Part shown: positions 24,798 through 33,814 of the stretch, piece after piece | How positions within the stretch are numbered: the stretch's first letter is position 1 | Layout of the letters: each line of letters starts with the position of its first letter | NCBI GenBank assembly: GCA_900320065.1 | Contig: ONQV01000005.1 | Coordinates: forward strand, 17,940 to 54,595 | Reading direction: 5' to 3' | Origin: an uncultured Eubacteriales bacterium | GTDB lineage: Bacteria > Bacillota > Clostridia > Christensenellales > Borkfalkiaceae | Length of the DNA stretch: 36,656 bases | Notes under the pieces: model-generated | Database searches by the model: none | Told to the model about the DNA's origin: nothing | What the model saw: only the letters and a program-made list of their open reading frames with translations | Translations under genes and position numbers: made by a program

Positions 24798-25604
24798 ATG
24801 ACTGTCTATATCGAATACGTATTTATAGACAATTTCGTTATAGACCTGTTACTTCTTTTAACGGCGTTTAAGATTACGGGAAAAACGGTTTCGCGCGTGC
24901 GGCTTATCGTCTGTTCGCTTTCGGGCGCGGTTTTCGCGCTTATTTATCCGCTTATTACCGAAAACGTCTTTATAACCACGGCGGCGAAAATCCTGTTCGG
25001 ACTGTTTCTTGCCTTTATCGCGGCGAAGTTTTCTTGTTTTAAAGATTACGCCGCTTTTACCGCCGTCTTTTTAGGGCTTACGTTTTTCGTCGGCGGCGCT
25101 ATAATAGGCGTGTTTTCGCTTTTCGGGCTTGACTATTCCGCCGAGTACTCGATAGGACTTATGATACTGCCGGTTTATATCGCGCTTGCCGCAATTAAAA
25201 GGCTTATAACCTTTTTCTACCGAAAAAAAGACCTTTCGGGACTTATAACCGACGCGGAGATCGTGTGCGGCGGAAAATCTGTAAAAATAAAGGGGTTTTT
25301 CGACACGGGGAACGGCTTATACGCCGATTTTTCGCCCGTTATAGTGGTGAAAAAATCCGCCGTTTCGCCGCTTTTAAATATTGCGTTTATGAAAAACTTA
25401 AAACGCATATCGCTATCTACAGCCGTCGGAACGGATAAAAAAATTTCATTTAAACCGGACGCGGTCGTGATATATTCGGGCGGGAAAAAGAATATATTTA
25501 ATAACGTACGGGTATGCGTGGTAAACGGGGGGTTTTCGGGTTACGACGCGATATTGCACCCCGCGCTTATGGAGAAGGAAAATGAAGGAAAAATTGCTTT
25601 GTAA
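24798..25604 (+). CDS. spoIIGA: Sporulation sigma-E processing peptidase SpoIIGA
   Basis: A 268-residue protein with five N-terminal membrane helices (starting [20 protein letters not shown]) and a soluble C-terminal protease half. The aspartic-protease motif is FFDTGNGLY with D169. It cleaves the pro-sequence of sigma-E in the mother cell after septation. I chose ATG 24798 rather than GTG 24789 because AAGGGTGG is 5 bases before it and the family begins there. It overlaps sigE by 23 bases, the classic spoIIG operon arrangement. I saw no convincing Spo0A box upstream. Confidence 0.92.
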   Translation: MTVYIEYVFIDNFVIDLLLLLTAFKITGKTVSRVRLIVCSLSGAVFALIYPLITENVFITTAAKILFGLFLAFIAAKFSCFKDYAAFTAVFLGLTFFVGGAIIGVFSLFGLDYSAEYSIGLMILPVYIALAAIKRLITFFYRKKDLSGLITDAEIVCGGKSVKIKGFFDTGNGLYADFSPVIVVKKSAVSPLLNIAFMKNLKRISLSTAVGTDKKISFKPDAVVIYSGGKKNIFNNVRVCVVNGGFSGYDAILHPALMEKENEGKIAL

Positions 25605-26292
25605 ACTCAAAAAATTTTTAAATCTTTTCGCCATCGACGAAAATCTTTTGCTTTACATAAACGGCGGGGATATATTGCCTTCGCCGTACTCGAACGAAGA
25701 AGAAAGCGAACTCGTAACAAGGCTTGAAAAGGGCGAAGAAGGCGTTAAAGATATGCTTGTCGAACACAATTTGCGGCTCGTCGTTTACATAGCGCGGAGA
25801 TTTCAGAATACGGGCGTGGATATGGACGACCTTATTTCCGTCGGCACGATAGGCTTAATAAAAGCGGTGGGGTCGTTTTCGTCGGACAAGAACGTCAAAC
25901 TCGCGACGTTCGCTTCCCGTTGCATAGAGAACGAAATTTTAATGTACCTGCGGCGCGCGGCGAAACTGAAAAACGAAGTGTCCTTCGACGAGCCCTTAAA
26001 TACCGACTGGGAAGGCAACGAACTCGTGCTTTCGGACGTTATGGGCACGGACAACGACTGTGTGTATAAGACCATTGAAAGCGACGTGGAAACCGACCTT
26101 TTGCAGGAAGCGCTTTCCCGCCTTAACCGCCGCGAAAAGGAGATAATGGAGTTAAGATACGGCTTAAACGGTGCGGAAGAAAAGACGCAGAAAGAAGTGG
26201 CGGATATGCTGGGGATATCGCAAAGTTATATTTCGCGGCTTGAAAAGAAGATAATCGTAAGGTTAAAAAAGGAATTTTCAAAAATGGTGTAA
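25582..26292 (+). CDS. sigE: RNA polymerase sporulation sigma factor SigE (pro-sigma-E)
   Basis: A 236-residue sigma-70 family protein, closely matching Bacillus SigE throughout: [64 protein letters not shown] and the region 4.2 helix-turn-helix [20 protein letters not shown]. The first about 30 residues are a hydrophobic pro-sequence with YINGGD near the likely SpoIIGA cut. It directs mother-cell gene expression. GGAGAAGG lies just before ATG 25582. The sigG gene that usually follows is not present here. Confidence 0.97.
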   Translation: MKEKLLCKLKKFLNLFAIDENLLLYINGGDILPSPYSNEEESELVTRLEKGEEGVKDMLVEHNLRLVVYIARRFQNTGVDMDDLISVGTIGLIKAVGSFSSDKNVKLATFASRCIENEILMYLRRAAKLKNEVSFDEPLNTDWEGNELVLSDVMGTDNDCVYKTIESDVETDLLQEALSRLNRREKEIMELRYGLNGAEEKTQKEVADMLGISQSYISRLEKKIIVRLKKEFSKMV

Positions 26293-26299
26293 AAAAGCC

Positions 26300-26329
26300 T
26301 TGACAAACCCGAAGGAAATGTAATACAAT
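26300..26329 (+). promoter_or_regulatory. rpsU promoter
   Basis: TTGACA at 26300-26305 and TACAAT at 26324-26329, spacer 18 bases, 8 bases after the sigE stop. Confidence 0.8.
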
Positions 26330-26379
26330 TTGTTTACGCTTTTTAAATAACCGCCGCGGGGCAAAGGAAGGTGAAAACA

Positions 26380-26559
26380 ATGAGTATCGTCAGAGTCGGT
26401 GAAAACGAAAATCTCGACAGCGCTTTAAGACGTTTTAAGCGTAAATGTTCGCGCGACGGGATAATCGGCGATCTTCGTAAAAAAGAATTTTACGAAAGCC
26501 CTTCCGTAAAGAGAAAGAAGAAGTCCGAAGCGGCAAGGAAGAGAAGCATTAAAGGCTGA
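26380..26559 (+). CDS. rpsU: 30S ribosomal protein S21
   Basis: A 59-residue basic protein with the S21 pattern [20 protein letters not shown], then [20 protein letters not shown] took ATG 26380 over GTG 26371 because GGAAGGTG lies 8 bases before it and S21 starts there. It has its own promoter and terminator. In many Firmicutes yqeY follows rpsU, but here an unrelated protein does. Confidence 0.96.
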   Translation: MSIVRVGENENLDSALRRFKRKCSRDGIIGDLRKKEFYESPSVKRKKKSEAARKRSIKG

Positions 26560-26562
26560 CAC

Positions 26563-26598
26563 AAAAGAACCTATCGTGAAAACGATAGGTTTTCTTTT
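26563..26598 (+). terminator. Intrinsic terminator of rpsU
   Basis: A perfect 10-bp stem, 26568-26577 against 26582-26591, with a GAAA loop, followed by TTCTTTT. Confidence 0.85.
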
Positions 26599-26649
26599 AC
26601 CGCGCGAAAAATGTCGAACGGTAGCATTAAAATTTAACGGAGCATAATT

Positions 26650-27048
26650 ATGGAAGAACGCAAAACTTTAAAACAGTACGCAAAAGAAGCGAAACGGCGG
26701 CTTAAAAACGGTTTCTGGCAGAGTTACCATAAAGACCTTGACGAAAAAATAGAGAGAGCGAGCGAAGCGGGCGTCGCGCCGTCGAAGGTCAAGGAATATT
26801 ACAACTACGTCGTTTCGGAAAACATAAAGAGCCGAAAAGACGACGAAGACGAGTTCTATTATAAAGTCAAAAAGATTTTAGACGAAGAAGGGGAGATTTC
26901 CGACGCGATAGGAAGGCTTACGGATAAAAAGGAATTTGAAAACTTGTCCTATGCGGAAAAACAGAAATACACGCTTACCCTTTCCGAACGCTACCTTAAA
27001 GCGGTGGAGCGGTATAATAAGGAAAAAAGCCTTTCTTTTGCAAATTAG
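26650..27048 (+). CDS. Charged helical protein, function unknown
   Basis: A 132-residue protein rich in K, E, D and R, likely all-helical, possibly coiled-coil. It starts MEERKTLKQYAKEAKRRL and has the tyrosine-rich stretch EYYNYVVSENIKS. No cysteine, no membrane segment and no catalytic motif. CGGAGC lies 7 bases before ATG 26650. It is between two terminators, and thus may be monocistronic, although no clear promoter is visible. It is not YqeY, the usual neighbour of rpsU. Confidence 0.72.
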   Translation: MEERKTLKQYAKEAKRRLKNGFWQSYHKDLDEKIERASEAGVAPSKVKEYYNYVVSENIKSRKDDEDEFYYKVKKILDEEGEISDAIGRLTDKKEFENLSYAEKQKYTLTLSERYLKAVERYNKEKSLSFAN

Positions 27049-27068
27049 TAAGTAGCAGGTTTAAAAAC

Positions 27069-27110
27069 TTCGCCCGCCGAATTTTCGGCGGGCGAAAAAT
27101 TTTATTTTTT
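27069..27110. terminator. Bidirectional terminator
   Basis: A perfect 12-bp stem, 27069-27080 against 27085-27096, loop ATTT, with T-rich tails on both strands. It separates two convergent genes. Confidence 0.88.
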
Positions 27111-27117
27111 GTACGAC

Positions 27118-28398
27118 TTATTTTTTCAACGAGAATACGGTAACCGTAATTTCTTTTGCCAGCCCGTTTTCCACGAGTTTCCTGTCTGACATATAGGGGA
27201 AATCGTATTTTGCGGGGGTGAAATTCTTTTTGGCGTCGAGTTCCGCGCATACTTCGTTCATCAATTCTTTTGCGAATTTAACGCCCCTTGAAGATTTGAC
27301 CTTTATCATCATAGGCGTATCGGCGAATTTGCGTTTACTACCCATATCGCGCGGATAATACTTTGTGTTCTGGTAATCTTTCGGATTAAGAGCGAAGAAT
27401 ACGCACATCGTCTGACCTCTGAAAGCAATCTTCACGGCTTTCTTTTTTCCGATATTGAAACTGTCGTAATTCCAACTCACTCTCGAATTAACGCGCTTAA
27501 AGGAAAGCATATAATTTTTGAGTTCGTTGTAGTAGGCTTTCTGTTCTTTGGTAGCCTGCGCCATTTTGCCCGCAAAACTCTTCTGAATAGATTTACGCGT
27601 AGCGGAAGCGTTTTCCGTAGCCGCGGTAGCGACCGTTGCGTCTGTTTCCTGAATATCGTTTATGATGACAGGCGTTTCTTTCTGTTCGGCAACGGGTTCT
27701 GCCGCAGGTTCTTCGGTTACGGGTTCCGCAGTTTCGACGACGGGTTCTTCTGCGCTTTCCGCAGCAGGTTCTTCCGTCGTTTCTTCTTCCGCTTTATTGA
27801 GTTTATGCGTGCAAGCAAGCACGATAAGTCTGACGATAAAAAGTATAACGGTTACCGCGATAAATACCGCGACTATCAAAATGAGAATAACGACGAGCAT
27901 CTTCCAAAGGCTGTTGAATACAGGGGCGTTATTTTCACCGTAGTATTTGAAGAAGCCGAGAAGAGCGAATATGCCGACGAGCGCCGCCGCTATCAATATA
28001 AGCACGACGTAGAACAACGTGTTATACCACGCGCGAGTCTTTTTCTCGGTAGAAAACAGGTTGGGGTTTTCTTTCACCTTTTTGTTTACGAAACCGGGGG
28101 CGATTATGTTGCCGAGCACGAATACGAACGCGACCGACGCTATAACGATAAACCACACCCACGCGCTCGAAGTTACGTTATACCTTCTGATGCCTATTCC
28201 CGCCAAGATGTCGGCTAATACGTTGTTATTAAGGAAAGAAAGATATTTATCCCTTATCGTATTATCCTTGTCGATGAAGAACATAGACAAAGTTGCAAGA
28301 GCGATGATCAACAGATAAAAAAGATTCCTTATACGTTTCGATTTAAAAATCGAAAACACTTGCGCGAAAACGCTTTTACTGTGCTTTGTTTTTTCCAT
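27118..28398 (-). CDS. Four-helix membrane protein with acidic linker and unnamed C-terminal domain
   Basis: A 426-residue protein. Four hydrophobic helices lie in about residues 20-215 (LFYLLIIALATLSMFFI, WVWFIVIASVAFVFVLGN, FYVVLILIAAALVGIFALL, and MLVVILILIVAVFIAVTVIL). A glutamate/proline/alanine repeat linker (EEPAAESAEEPVVETAEP) follows. The C-terminal 140 residues form a basic domain: FAGKMAQATKEQKAYYNELK, SRVSWNYDSFNIGKKKAVKI, RGQTMCVFFALNPKDYQNTK and FADTPMMIKVKSSRGVKFAK. I recall this domain recurring in gut Clostridia without an assigned function. ATG 28398 was chosen because AAGGAGT precedes it by 6 bases. Confidence 0.78.
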   Translation of the reverse strand: MEKTKHSKSVFAQVFSIFKSKRIRNLFYLLIIALATLSMFFIDKDNTIRDKYLSFLNNNVLADILAGIGIRRYNVTSSAWVWFIVIASVAFVFVLGNIIAPGFVNKKVKENPNLFSTEKKTRAWYNTLFYVVLILIAAALVGIFALLGFFKYYGENNAPVFNSLWKMLVVILILIVAVFIAVTVILFIVRLIVLACTHKLNKAEEETTEEPAAESAEEPVVETAEPVTEEPAAEPVAEQKETPVIINDIQETDATVATAATENASATRKSIQKSFAGKMAQATKEQKAYYNELKNYMLSFKRVNSRVSWNYDSFNIGKKKAVKIAFRGQTMCVFFALNPKDYQNTKYYPRDMGSKRKFADTPMMIKVKSSRGVKFAKELMNEVCAELDAKKNFTPAKYDFPYMSDRKLVENGLAKEITVTVFSLKK

Positions 28399-28445
28399 AC
28401 CGTTACTCCTTTTTATATATATTTGTACTATATATACCATTTTTT

Positions 28446-28474
28446 ATCTTAACAAATAAAAACTATAAAGTCAA
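28446..28474 (-). promoter_or_regulatory. Promoter of the four-helix membrane protein
   Basis: On the minus strand TTGACT (28474-28469) and TAAGAT (28451-28446), spacer 17, about 48 bases before the start codon. The 408-base gap between this gene and pyrR (28399-28806) holds this promoter, about 170 bases in which I see nothing defined, and the pyr promoter and leader. Confidence 0.65.
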
Positions 28475-28644
28475 TCGTTTTTCAACATTTCCTTTAAAAA
28501 CAGCAACAAAACGATAATATATTATAAAAAACACGTTGAATTTTGTTTGTCGACGCATGTCGAAATGTAAGTATATATATGTTGCGGATAAAATGAATAT
28601 TCGCAAATCTTATAAAGTCGGCAAGCGAAAAATCGCAAAAGTGT

Positions 28645-28673
28645 TTGACATAATCGGGCTTTGGTGATATAAT
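28645..28673 (+). promoter_or_regulatory. pyr operon promoter
   Basis: Perfect TTGACA (28645-28650) and TATAAT (28668-28673) with a perfect 17-base spacer. It drives the leader and the whole pyr operon. Confidence 0.88.
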
Positions 28674-28687
28674 TTACAACGATAAAA

Positions 28688-28787
28688 CTTTTAAGTCGGT
28701 ACAGAGATATCGGCAAGGTGCGAATATGGGCGCGTTATATTATGCGCAGAACCGTTTTTTCGTCTTGCCGTGCGGCAAGATTTTTTT
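28688..28787 (+). promoter_or_regulatory. PyrR-dependent transcription attenuator (pyr leader)
   Basis: Three competing stems are visible. (1) Anti-antiterminator: 28695-28701 with 28708-28714 (two wobbles), closing the hexaloop CAGAGA (28702-28707), the loop type PyrR binds in Bacillus. (2) Antiterminator: 28711-28720 with 28761-28770, with a nested 6-bp hairpin at 28730-28747. (3) Terminator: TCTTGCCG (28763-28770) with CGGCAAGA (28773-28780) and seven T's. Stem 1 and stem 2 share 28711-28714, and stems 2 and 3 share 28763-28770, so they exclude each other. When UMP-bound PyrR holds stem 1, transcription should stop before pyrR. Confidence 0.88.
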
Positions 28788-28806
28788 ATAGTTTAGCGGG
28801 GGAGAA

Positions 28807-29340
28807 ATGCGTAAAGTTATGATAATGGACGAAGCGGCGGTTATTAGATCGCTTGCGCGTATCACTCACGAAATAATCGAAAGAACCGACGGCGGGGAAT
28901 CCGTGTGTATTCTGGGCGTAAAGAGCCGCGGAACGGCGATTGCGAAAATTCTTGCCGACAATCTTAAAAAATTCGGAGATACGGTAGTGCCGTGCGGATA
29001 TATAGACGCCACTATGTACCGCGACGACTACACCGCCGAACAGAAAAAGGACAAAGCGTCGGAAAGTCTTATTCCCTGCGACGTAACGGATAAGACCGTG
29101 ATAATAGCGGACGACGTTCTGTACACGGGCAGAACCGCCCGCGCGGCGATAGAAGCGGTGTTCGCGTTGGGACGCCCGAAAGCCGTGCGGCTTGCCGTGC
29201 TTATCGACAGGGGACACAGAGAACTTCCCGTTCGCCCCGATTTCGTAGGTAAAAACATACCCACTTCGAGAAAGGAAAAAATATCGGTAGTGCTTGAAGG
29301 TAACGAGCGCGGCGTGTTTATAGTCGGCGACGCGGACTGA
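28807..29340 (+). CDS. pyrR: PyrR: pyr operon attenuation regulator / uracil phosphoribosyltransferase
   Basis: A 177-residue protein of the phosphoribosyltransferase fold with the PRPP-binding loop VIIADDVLYTGRTARAA and the PyrR-specific ILGVKSRGTAIAKILADN, DATMYRDDY and LIDRGHRELPVRPDFVGKN. It binds the leader RNA above when UMP is bound and ends transcription; it can also convert uracil and PRPP to UMP. GGGGGAG is 3-4 bases before ATG 28807. It is first gene of the operon and regulates itself. Confidence 0.97.
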   Translation: MRKVMIMDEAAVIRSLARITHEIIERTDGGESVCILGVKSRGTAIAKILADNLKKFGDTVVPCGYIDATMYRDDYTAEQKKDKASESLIPCDVTDKTVIIADDVLYTGRTARAAIEAVFALGRPKAVRLAVLIDRGHRELPVRPDFVGKNIPTSRKEKISVVLEGNERGVFIVGDAD

Positions 29341-29364
29341 CGCTTTCGGCATAAGGAGTTTAGT

Positions 29365-30582
29365 ATGGAACTTAAAAACGTGAAGATAATTTCGGGCGAA
29401 ACGAAAGCAGACGGAAGTTTGTCTGATTTTGCGTCCGACTTTTTAAATTTTCCTTGCGAACTCGATACCGACGGAGAATATATCGTAATGCCCGGTTTCT
29501 GCGACGTTCACGTCCATTTTAGAGAACCGGGCTTTTCTTATAAAGAAACGGTAAAGACGGGCACGCTTGCCGCCGCGCGCGGCGGGTATACCGCGGTCTG
29601 CGCTATGCCGAACTTAAACCCCGTACCCGACACTCTTTCGGCGCTTGACGTTCAGCGGGAAATAATAAAAAACGACGCGGAAATAGCGGTGTATCCTTAC
29701 GCCGCGATAACGAAAGGCGAAAGGGGCGAAGAACTTTCCGATATGGAAAAGTTAGCGCCTTACGTCGCGGCGTTTTCGGACGACGGAAGGGGCGTGCAAA
29801 AAGAAGAAATTATGCGGCACGCTATGATAAAGGCAAAATCTCTCGGTAAAATTATCGCCGCGCATTGCGAAGTGAACGAACTCTTAAAGGGCGGGTATAT
29901 TCACGACGGCGAATACGCGAAAGCGCACGGACACAGGGGGATATGTTCCGAAAGCGAGTATAAAGAGATAGAGCGCGACTTAAAGTTGGCAAAGGAAACG
30001 GGTGTGGCGTTTCACGTCTGCCACGTTTCGGCGGCGGAAAGCGTGGAACTCATAAGAAAGGCGAAAGCGGAAGGCGTTGACGTTACCTGCGAGACCGCGC
30101 CGCATTATCTCGTTCTGGACGAAACCGATCTAAAAGAGTGCGGCGATTATAAGATGAATCCGCCCCTTCGCGGGAAAAAGGACAGGGAAGCGCTTATCGA
30201 AGGGCTTAAAGACGGTACGATAGATATGATAGCGACGGACCACGCGCCGCATAGTAATGAAGAAAAGTCGAAAGGATTGAAAGACAGCGCGTTCGGGATA
30301 GCGGGGCTTGAAACGGCGTTTCAGGTCTTATATACCGAACTCGTTAAAAGCGGCGTTATCACCCTTAATAAACTCGTAGAACTTATGGCGGTAAATCCGC
30401 GGAAAAGGTTTAATATCCCGTTTGACGGGTTTTCCGTTTGGGATATAGATAAAAGCGTGGTGATAAATCCCGAAGAGTTTTTATCCAAGGGGAAATCGAC
30501 GCCCTTTAAGGGGAAACGGGTTTTCGGTGAAAACGTGCTTACCGTTTCGTGCGGCAGGGCGGTTTATAAAAAACAAAAGTAA
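29365..30582 (+). CDS. pyrC: Dihydroorotase
   Basis: A 405-residue amidohydrolase that cyclises N-carbamoyl-aspartate to dihydroorotate. Zinc ligands are seen in DVHVHFREPGF (H49, H51), later AAHCEV and CHVSAAESVE, and ATDHAPHS (D292, H293, H296) closes the active site. MPNLNPVPD is the substrate-binding segment. Length is normal for the class I bacterial type. AAGGAG precedes ATG 29365 by 8 bases. It lies 24 bases after pyrR; pyrB, usual between them, is missing. Confidence 0.97.
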   Translation: MELKNVKIISGETKADGSLSDFASDFLNFPCELDTDGEYIVMPGFCDVHVHFREPGFSYKETVKTGTLAAARGGYTAVCAMPNLNPVPDTLSALDVQREIIKNDAEIAVYPYAAITKGERGEELSDMEKLAPYVAAFSDDGRGVQKEEIMRHAMIKAKSLGKIIAAHCEVNELLKGGYIHDGEYAKAHGHRGICSESEYKEIERDLKLAKETGVAFHVCHVSAAESVELIRKAKAEGVDVTCETAPHYLVLDETDLKECGDYKMNPPLRGKKDREALIEGLKDGTIDMIATDHAPHSNEEKSKGLKDSAFGIAGLETAFQVLYTELVKSGVITLNKLVELMAVNPRKRFNIPFDGFSVWDIDKSVVINPEEFLSKGKSTPFKGKRVFGENVLTVSCGRAVYKKQK

Positions 30583-30607
30583 GAAAACTTTATTCAAGGA
30601 GAAAGTT

Positions 30608-33600
30608 ATGGCAAAGAGAAAGGACATCAAAAAGATACTTATAATCGGTTCGGGACCTATCGTTATAGGTCAGGCGGCGGAATTCGACTACGCGGGCACG
30701 CAAGCGTGTCTTGCGTTAAAGGAAGAAGGCTACGAAGTGGTGCTCGTAAACTCCAACCCCGCGACGATAATGACCGACACGCAGATAGCGGACAAAGTGT
30801 ATATGGAGCCGTTGACGCTGGAATATATAGCGAAGATACTTCGCTACGAACGCCCCGACGCAATAGTTCCGGGGATAGGCGGGCAGACGGGTCTTAATCT
30901 TGCTATGCAACTTGAAAGAAAAGGGATACTTAAAGAGTGCCGCGTGGAACTTTTGGGCACGAGCAGCGAAAGTATAGAACGCGCCGAAGACAGAGAACTG
31001 TTTAAGGAAATGTGCGAAGCGATAGGCGAACCGGTCATACCTTCGGAAATAACTTACGACGTGGAAGCGGCGGCAAAAGCGGCGGAAAAAATCGGCTACC
31101 CCGTGGTGCTACGCCCCGCGTTCACCTTGGGCGGCACGGGCGGCGGCTTTGCGGAAAACGAAACCGAACTCCGCGAGATAGCGGCAAACGGCTTCGCGCT
31201 TTCGCCCGTTCATCAGGTACTCGTGGAAAAGAGCGTAAAGGGCTATAAGGAAATCGAGTTCGAAGTAATGCGCGACTCGGCGGATAACGCCATAACGATA
31301 TGCGGTATGGAAAATATCGACCCCGTGGGCGTACATACGGGGGATTCGGTAGTCGTCGCGCCGATAATGTCCTTGAACGAACACGACCTTAATATGTTGC
31401 AAAATAGCGCCATAAAAATAATCCGCGAACTTAAAATCGCGGGCGGGTGCAACGTTCAGTTCGCGCTTAATCCTAATTCAAGCGAATACTATCTTATCGA
31501 AGTAAATCCCAGAGTTTCGCGCTCTTCGGCGCTTGCGTCGAAAGCGAGCGGCTATCCTATCGCAAGGGTAACGGCTAAAATCGCCGTCGGTATGGAATTG
31601 AAGGATATTCCCGTTGCGGGCGGCACGGCGGCGACCGAACCTTCGCTCGACTACGTCGTAGCGAAATTCCCGCGATTCCCGTTCGATAAATTCACGCAGG
31701 CGTCAAACGCGCTCGGTACGCAGATGAAGGCGACGGGCGAAGTAATGGGGATAGGCTCGACCCTTTCCGAGTGCCTTTTAAAGTCGGTACGTTCGCTTGA
31801 AATCGGCGCGTGCCATTTATATCTTAAAAAGTTCGACGAAATGCCGACCGAAGAAATCAAAAATTACTTAAAAGAATTCCGCGCGGACGGAATATTCGCC
31901 GTAACGGAAGCGTTGCGTCGCGGGGTAACCGTTGACGAACTCTATAAATTGACTATGATAACGCCGCTGTTTATCGAGTGCTTAAAGTCAATCGTCGATA
32001 TGGAAAATATTGTAAAAGATAAGCCCTTCGATATTAAAGTGCTAAAAGCGGCGAAGAGTACGGGCTTTTCGGATAAGTTTATAGCGACGCTCTGGAAGAC
32101 GGCGGAAACGGAAATTTATCGTTTCAGAACGGAAAACGGCGTAACGCCCGTATTTAAGATGGTTGATACCTTGCATACGGGTAAATATATCGCATACCTT
32201 TATTCGACCTATCTTAACCAACTCGACGGAAAGGTCAAAAACGAATCCCGCCTTACGGACAAAAACAAACTGATAGTTTTAGGCGCAGGACCTATCCGTA
32301 TAGGTCAGGGCGTAGAATTCGACTATTCGACAGTGCACGCGGTACAGACCATAAAGCGCGCGGGGTACGAAGCGATAATCGTTAACAACAACCCCGAAAC
32401 GGTTTCGACCGATTACACGACGGCGGACAAACTGTATTTCGAGCCGTTAACGCCCGAAGACGTGATGGCGATAATAAACTTTGAAAACCCCGAAGGCGTT
32501 ATCGCGTCGCTCGGCGGGCAGACGGCGATAAACCTTGCCGACCCGCTTAATAAGCGCGGCGTGAAAATAGTGGGGACGGACTGTGCGGCGATAGACAAAG
32601 CGGAAAACCGCGATTTGTTTGAAAAGTTGCTGACTGAACTCGATATTCCGCGCCCCGAAGGCTCGGCGGTAACGAATATCGAAGACGGCGTAAAGGCGGC
32701 GGCGAAAATAGGTTATCCCGTACTCGTTCGTCCGAGTTTCGTTTTAGGCGGCAGGGCGATGCAGATAGTAAGCGACGAAAAAGGGCTTCGCCACTACCTT
32801 AAAACGGCGGTGGAAATAGACGAAGACAAACCCGTTTTAGTAGACAGATATATCGTAGGGAAAGAAGTGGAAGTCGACGCCGTGTGCGACGGCAAAGACG
32901 TATTCGTGCCGGGGATAATGGAACTCGTCGAAAGAACGGGCATCCACTCGGGCGACAGTATATCGGTATATCCGTCCTTTTCGATATCGGATAAAGTGAA
33001 AGGCACGATTTTGGGGTACGCCAAAAAGCTTGGGCTCGGCATAGGCATAAAGGGGCTTTACAATATACAATTCATAGTCGATAAAAACGAAAAGGTCTAT
33101 ATAATCGAAGTCAATCCGCGCTCTTCCCGAACCGTGCCGTTTTTGTCGAAGGCTACGGGCTATTCGCTCGCGGATATCGCCACCGAAGTCATTATGGGCA
33201 AAACGCTTAAAGAGCAGGGCATTTTCGGAATATACCCCGAAGAGAAAAAGCGCTACTACGTCAAAGCCCCCGTGTTCTCTTTCAATAAGATAAAGGGCTT
33301 AGACGCCTACCTTTCGCCCGAAATGAAATCCACGGGCGAAGCGATAGGTTACGACGATAAATTGAACCGCGCGCTTTATAAGGCGCTTACGGCGGCGGGT
33401 ATGAAACTTCAAAACTACGGCACGGTTTTCGCCACCATTTCCGACGCGGACAAGGCGGAAGCGTTGCCGCTTATACGAAGATTTTACAATCTCGGCTTTA
33501 ATATAGAAGCGACTTCCGGCACGGCTAAGTTCTTAAAGGAAAACGGCATCCGCACGCACGTTTTGAAAAAAATCAGCGAAGGCAGTATGGAAATAAGGGA

Positions 33601-33799
33601 TTCGATAAGACAGGGGCATATAGCGTACGTTATAAACACTTCCGCGGTGGGTGCGGAAAACGCGATGTCGGACGGCGTGGAAATAAGAAAGTACGCGACT
33701 GAAAGTAACGTAACTATGTTTACTTCGCTCGATACCGTAAGGGTGCTTTTGGACGTTTTGGAAGAAACCACGCTCACTATCTCTACGATAGACGCTTAA
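30608..33799 (+). CDS. carB: Carbamoyl-phosphate synthase large subunit
   Basis: A 1063-residue enzyme with two duplicated ATP-grasp halves. The first half begins KKILIIGSGPIVIGQAAEFD, and the second repeats it as LIVLGAGPIRIGQGVEFDYS near residue 555. Other motifs are VVLRPAFTLGGTGGG and VLVRPSFVLGGRAM, and VNPRVSRSSALASKA and VNPRSSRTVPFLSKA. The C-terminal MGS-like domain is present. It makes carbamoyl phosphate from bicarbonate, two ATP and ammonia delivered by the CarA glutaminase. I chose ATG 30608 because AAGGAGAAAG precedes it; the earlier GTG lies inside pyrC. carA is not in the window. Confidence 0.98.
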   Translation: MAKRKDIKKILIIGSGPIVIGQAAEFDYAGTQACLALKEEGYEVVLVNSNPATIMTDTQIADKVYMEPLTLEYIAKILRYERPDAIVPGIGGQTGLNLAMQLERKGILKECRVELLGTSSESIERAEDRELFKEMCEAIGEPVIPSEITYDVEAAAKAAEKIGYPVVLRPAFTLGGTGGGFAENETELREIAANGFALSPVHQVLVEKSVKGYKEIEFEVMRDSADNAITICGMENIDPVGVHTGDSVVVAPIMSLNEHDLNMLQNSAIKIIRELKIAGGCNVQFALNPNSSEYYLIEVNPRVSRSSALASKASGYPIARVTAKIAVGMELKDIPVAGGTAATEPSLDYVVAKFPRFPFDKFTQASNALGTQMKATGEVMGIGSTLSECLLKSVRSLEIGACHLYLKKFDEMPTEEIKNYLKEFRADGIFAVTEALRRGVTVDELYKLTMITPLFIECLKSIVDMENIVKDKPFDIKVLKAAKSTGFSDKFIATLWKTAETEIYRFRTENGVTPVFKMVDTLHTGKYIAYLYSTYLNQLDGKVKNESRLTDKNKLIVLGAGPIRIGQGVEFDYSTVHAVQTIKRAGYEAIIVNNNPETVSTDYTTADKLYFEPLTPEDVMAIINFENPEGVIASLGGQTAINLADPLNKRGVKIVGTDCAAIDKAENRDLFEKLLTELDIPRPEGSAVTNIEDGVKAAAKIGYPVLVRPSFVLGGRAMQIVSDEKGLRHYLKTAVEIDEDKPVLVDRYIVGKEVEVDAVCDGKDVFVPGIMELVERTGIHSGDSISVYPSFSISDKVKGTILGYAKKLGLGIGIKGLYNIQFIVDKNEKVYIIEVNPRSSRTVPFLSKATGYSLADIATEVIMGKTLKEQGIFGIYPEEKKRYYVKAPVFSFNKIKGLDAYLSPEMKSTGEAIGYDDKLNRALYKALTAAGMKLQNYGTVFATISDADKAEALPLIRRFYNLGFNIEATSGTAKFLKENGIRTHVLKKISEGSMEIRDSIRQGHIAYVINTSAVGAENAMSDGVEIRKYATESNVTMFTSLDTVRVLLDVLEETTLTISTIDA

Positions 33800-33814
33800 A
33801 ACATAGGGTATAAG

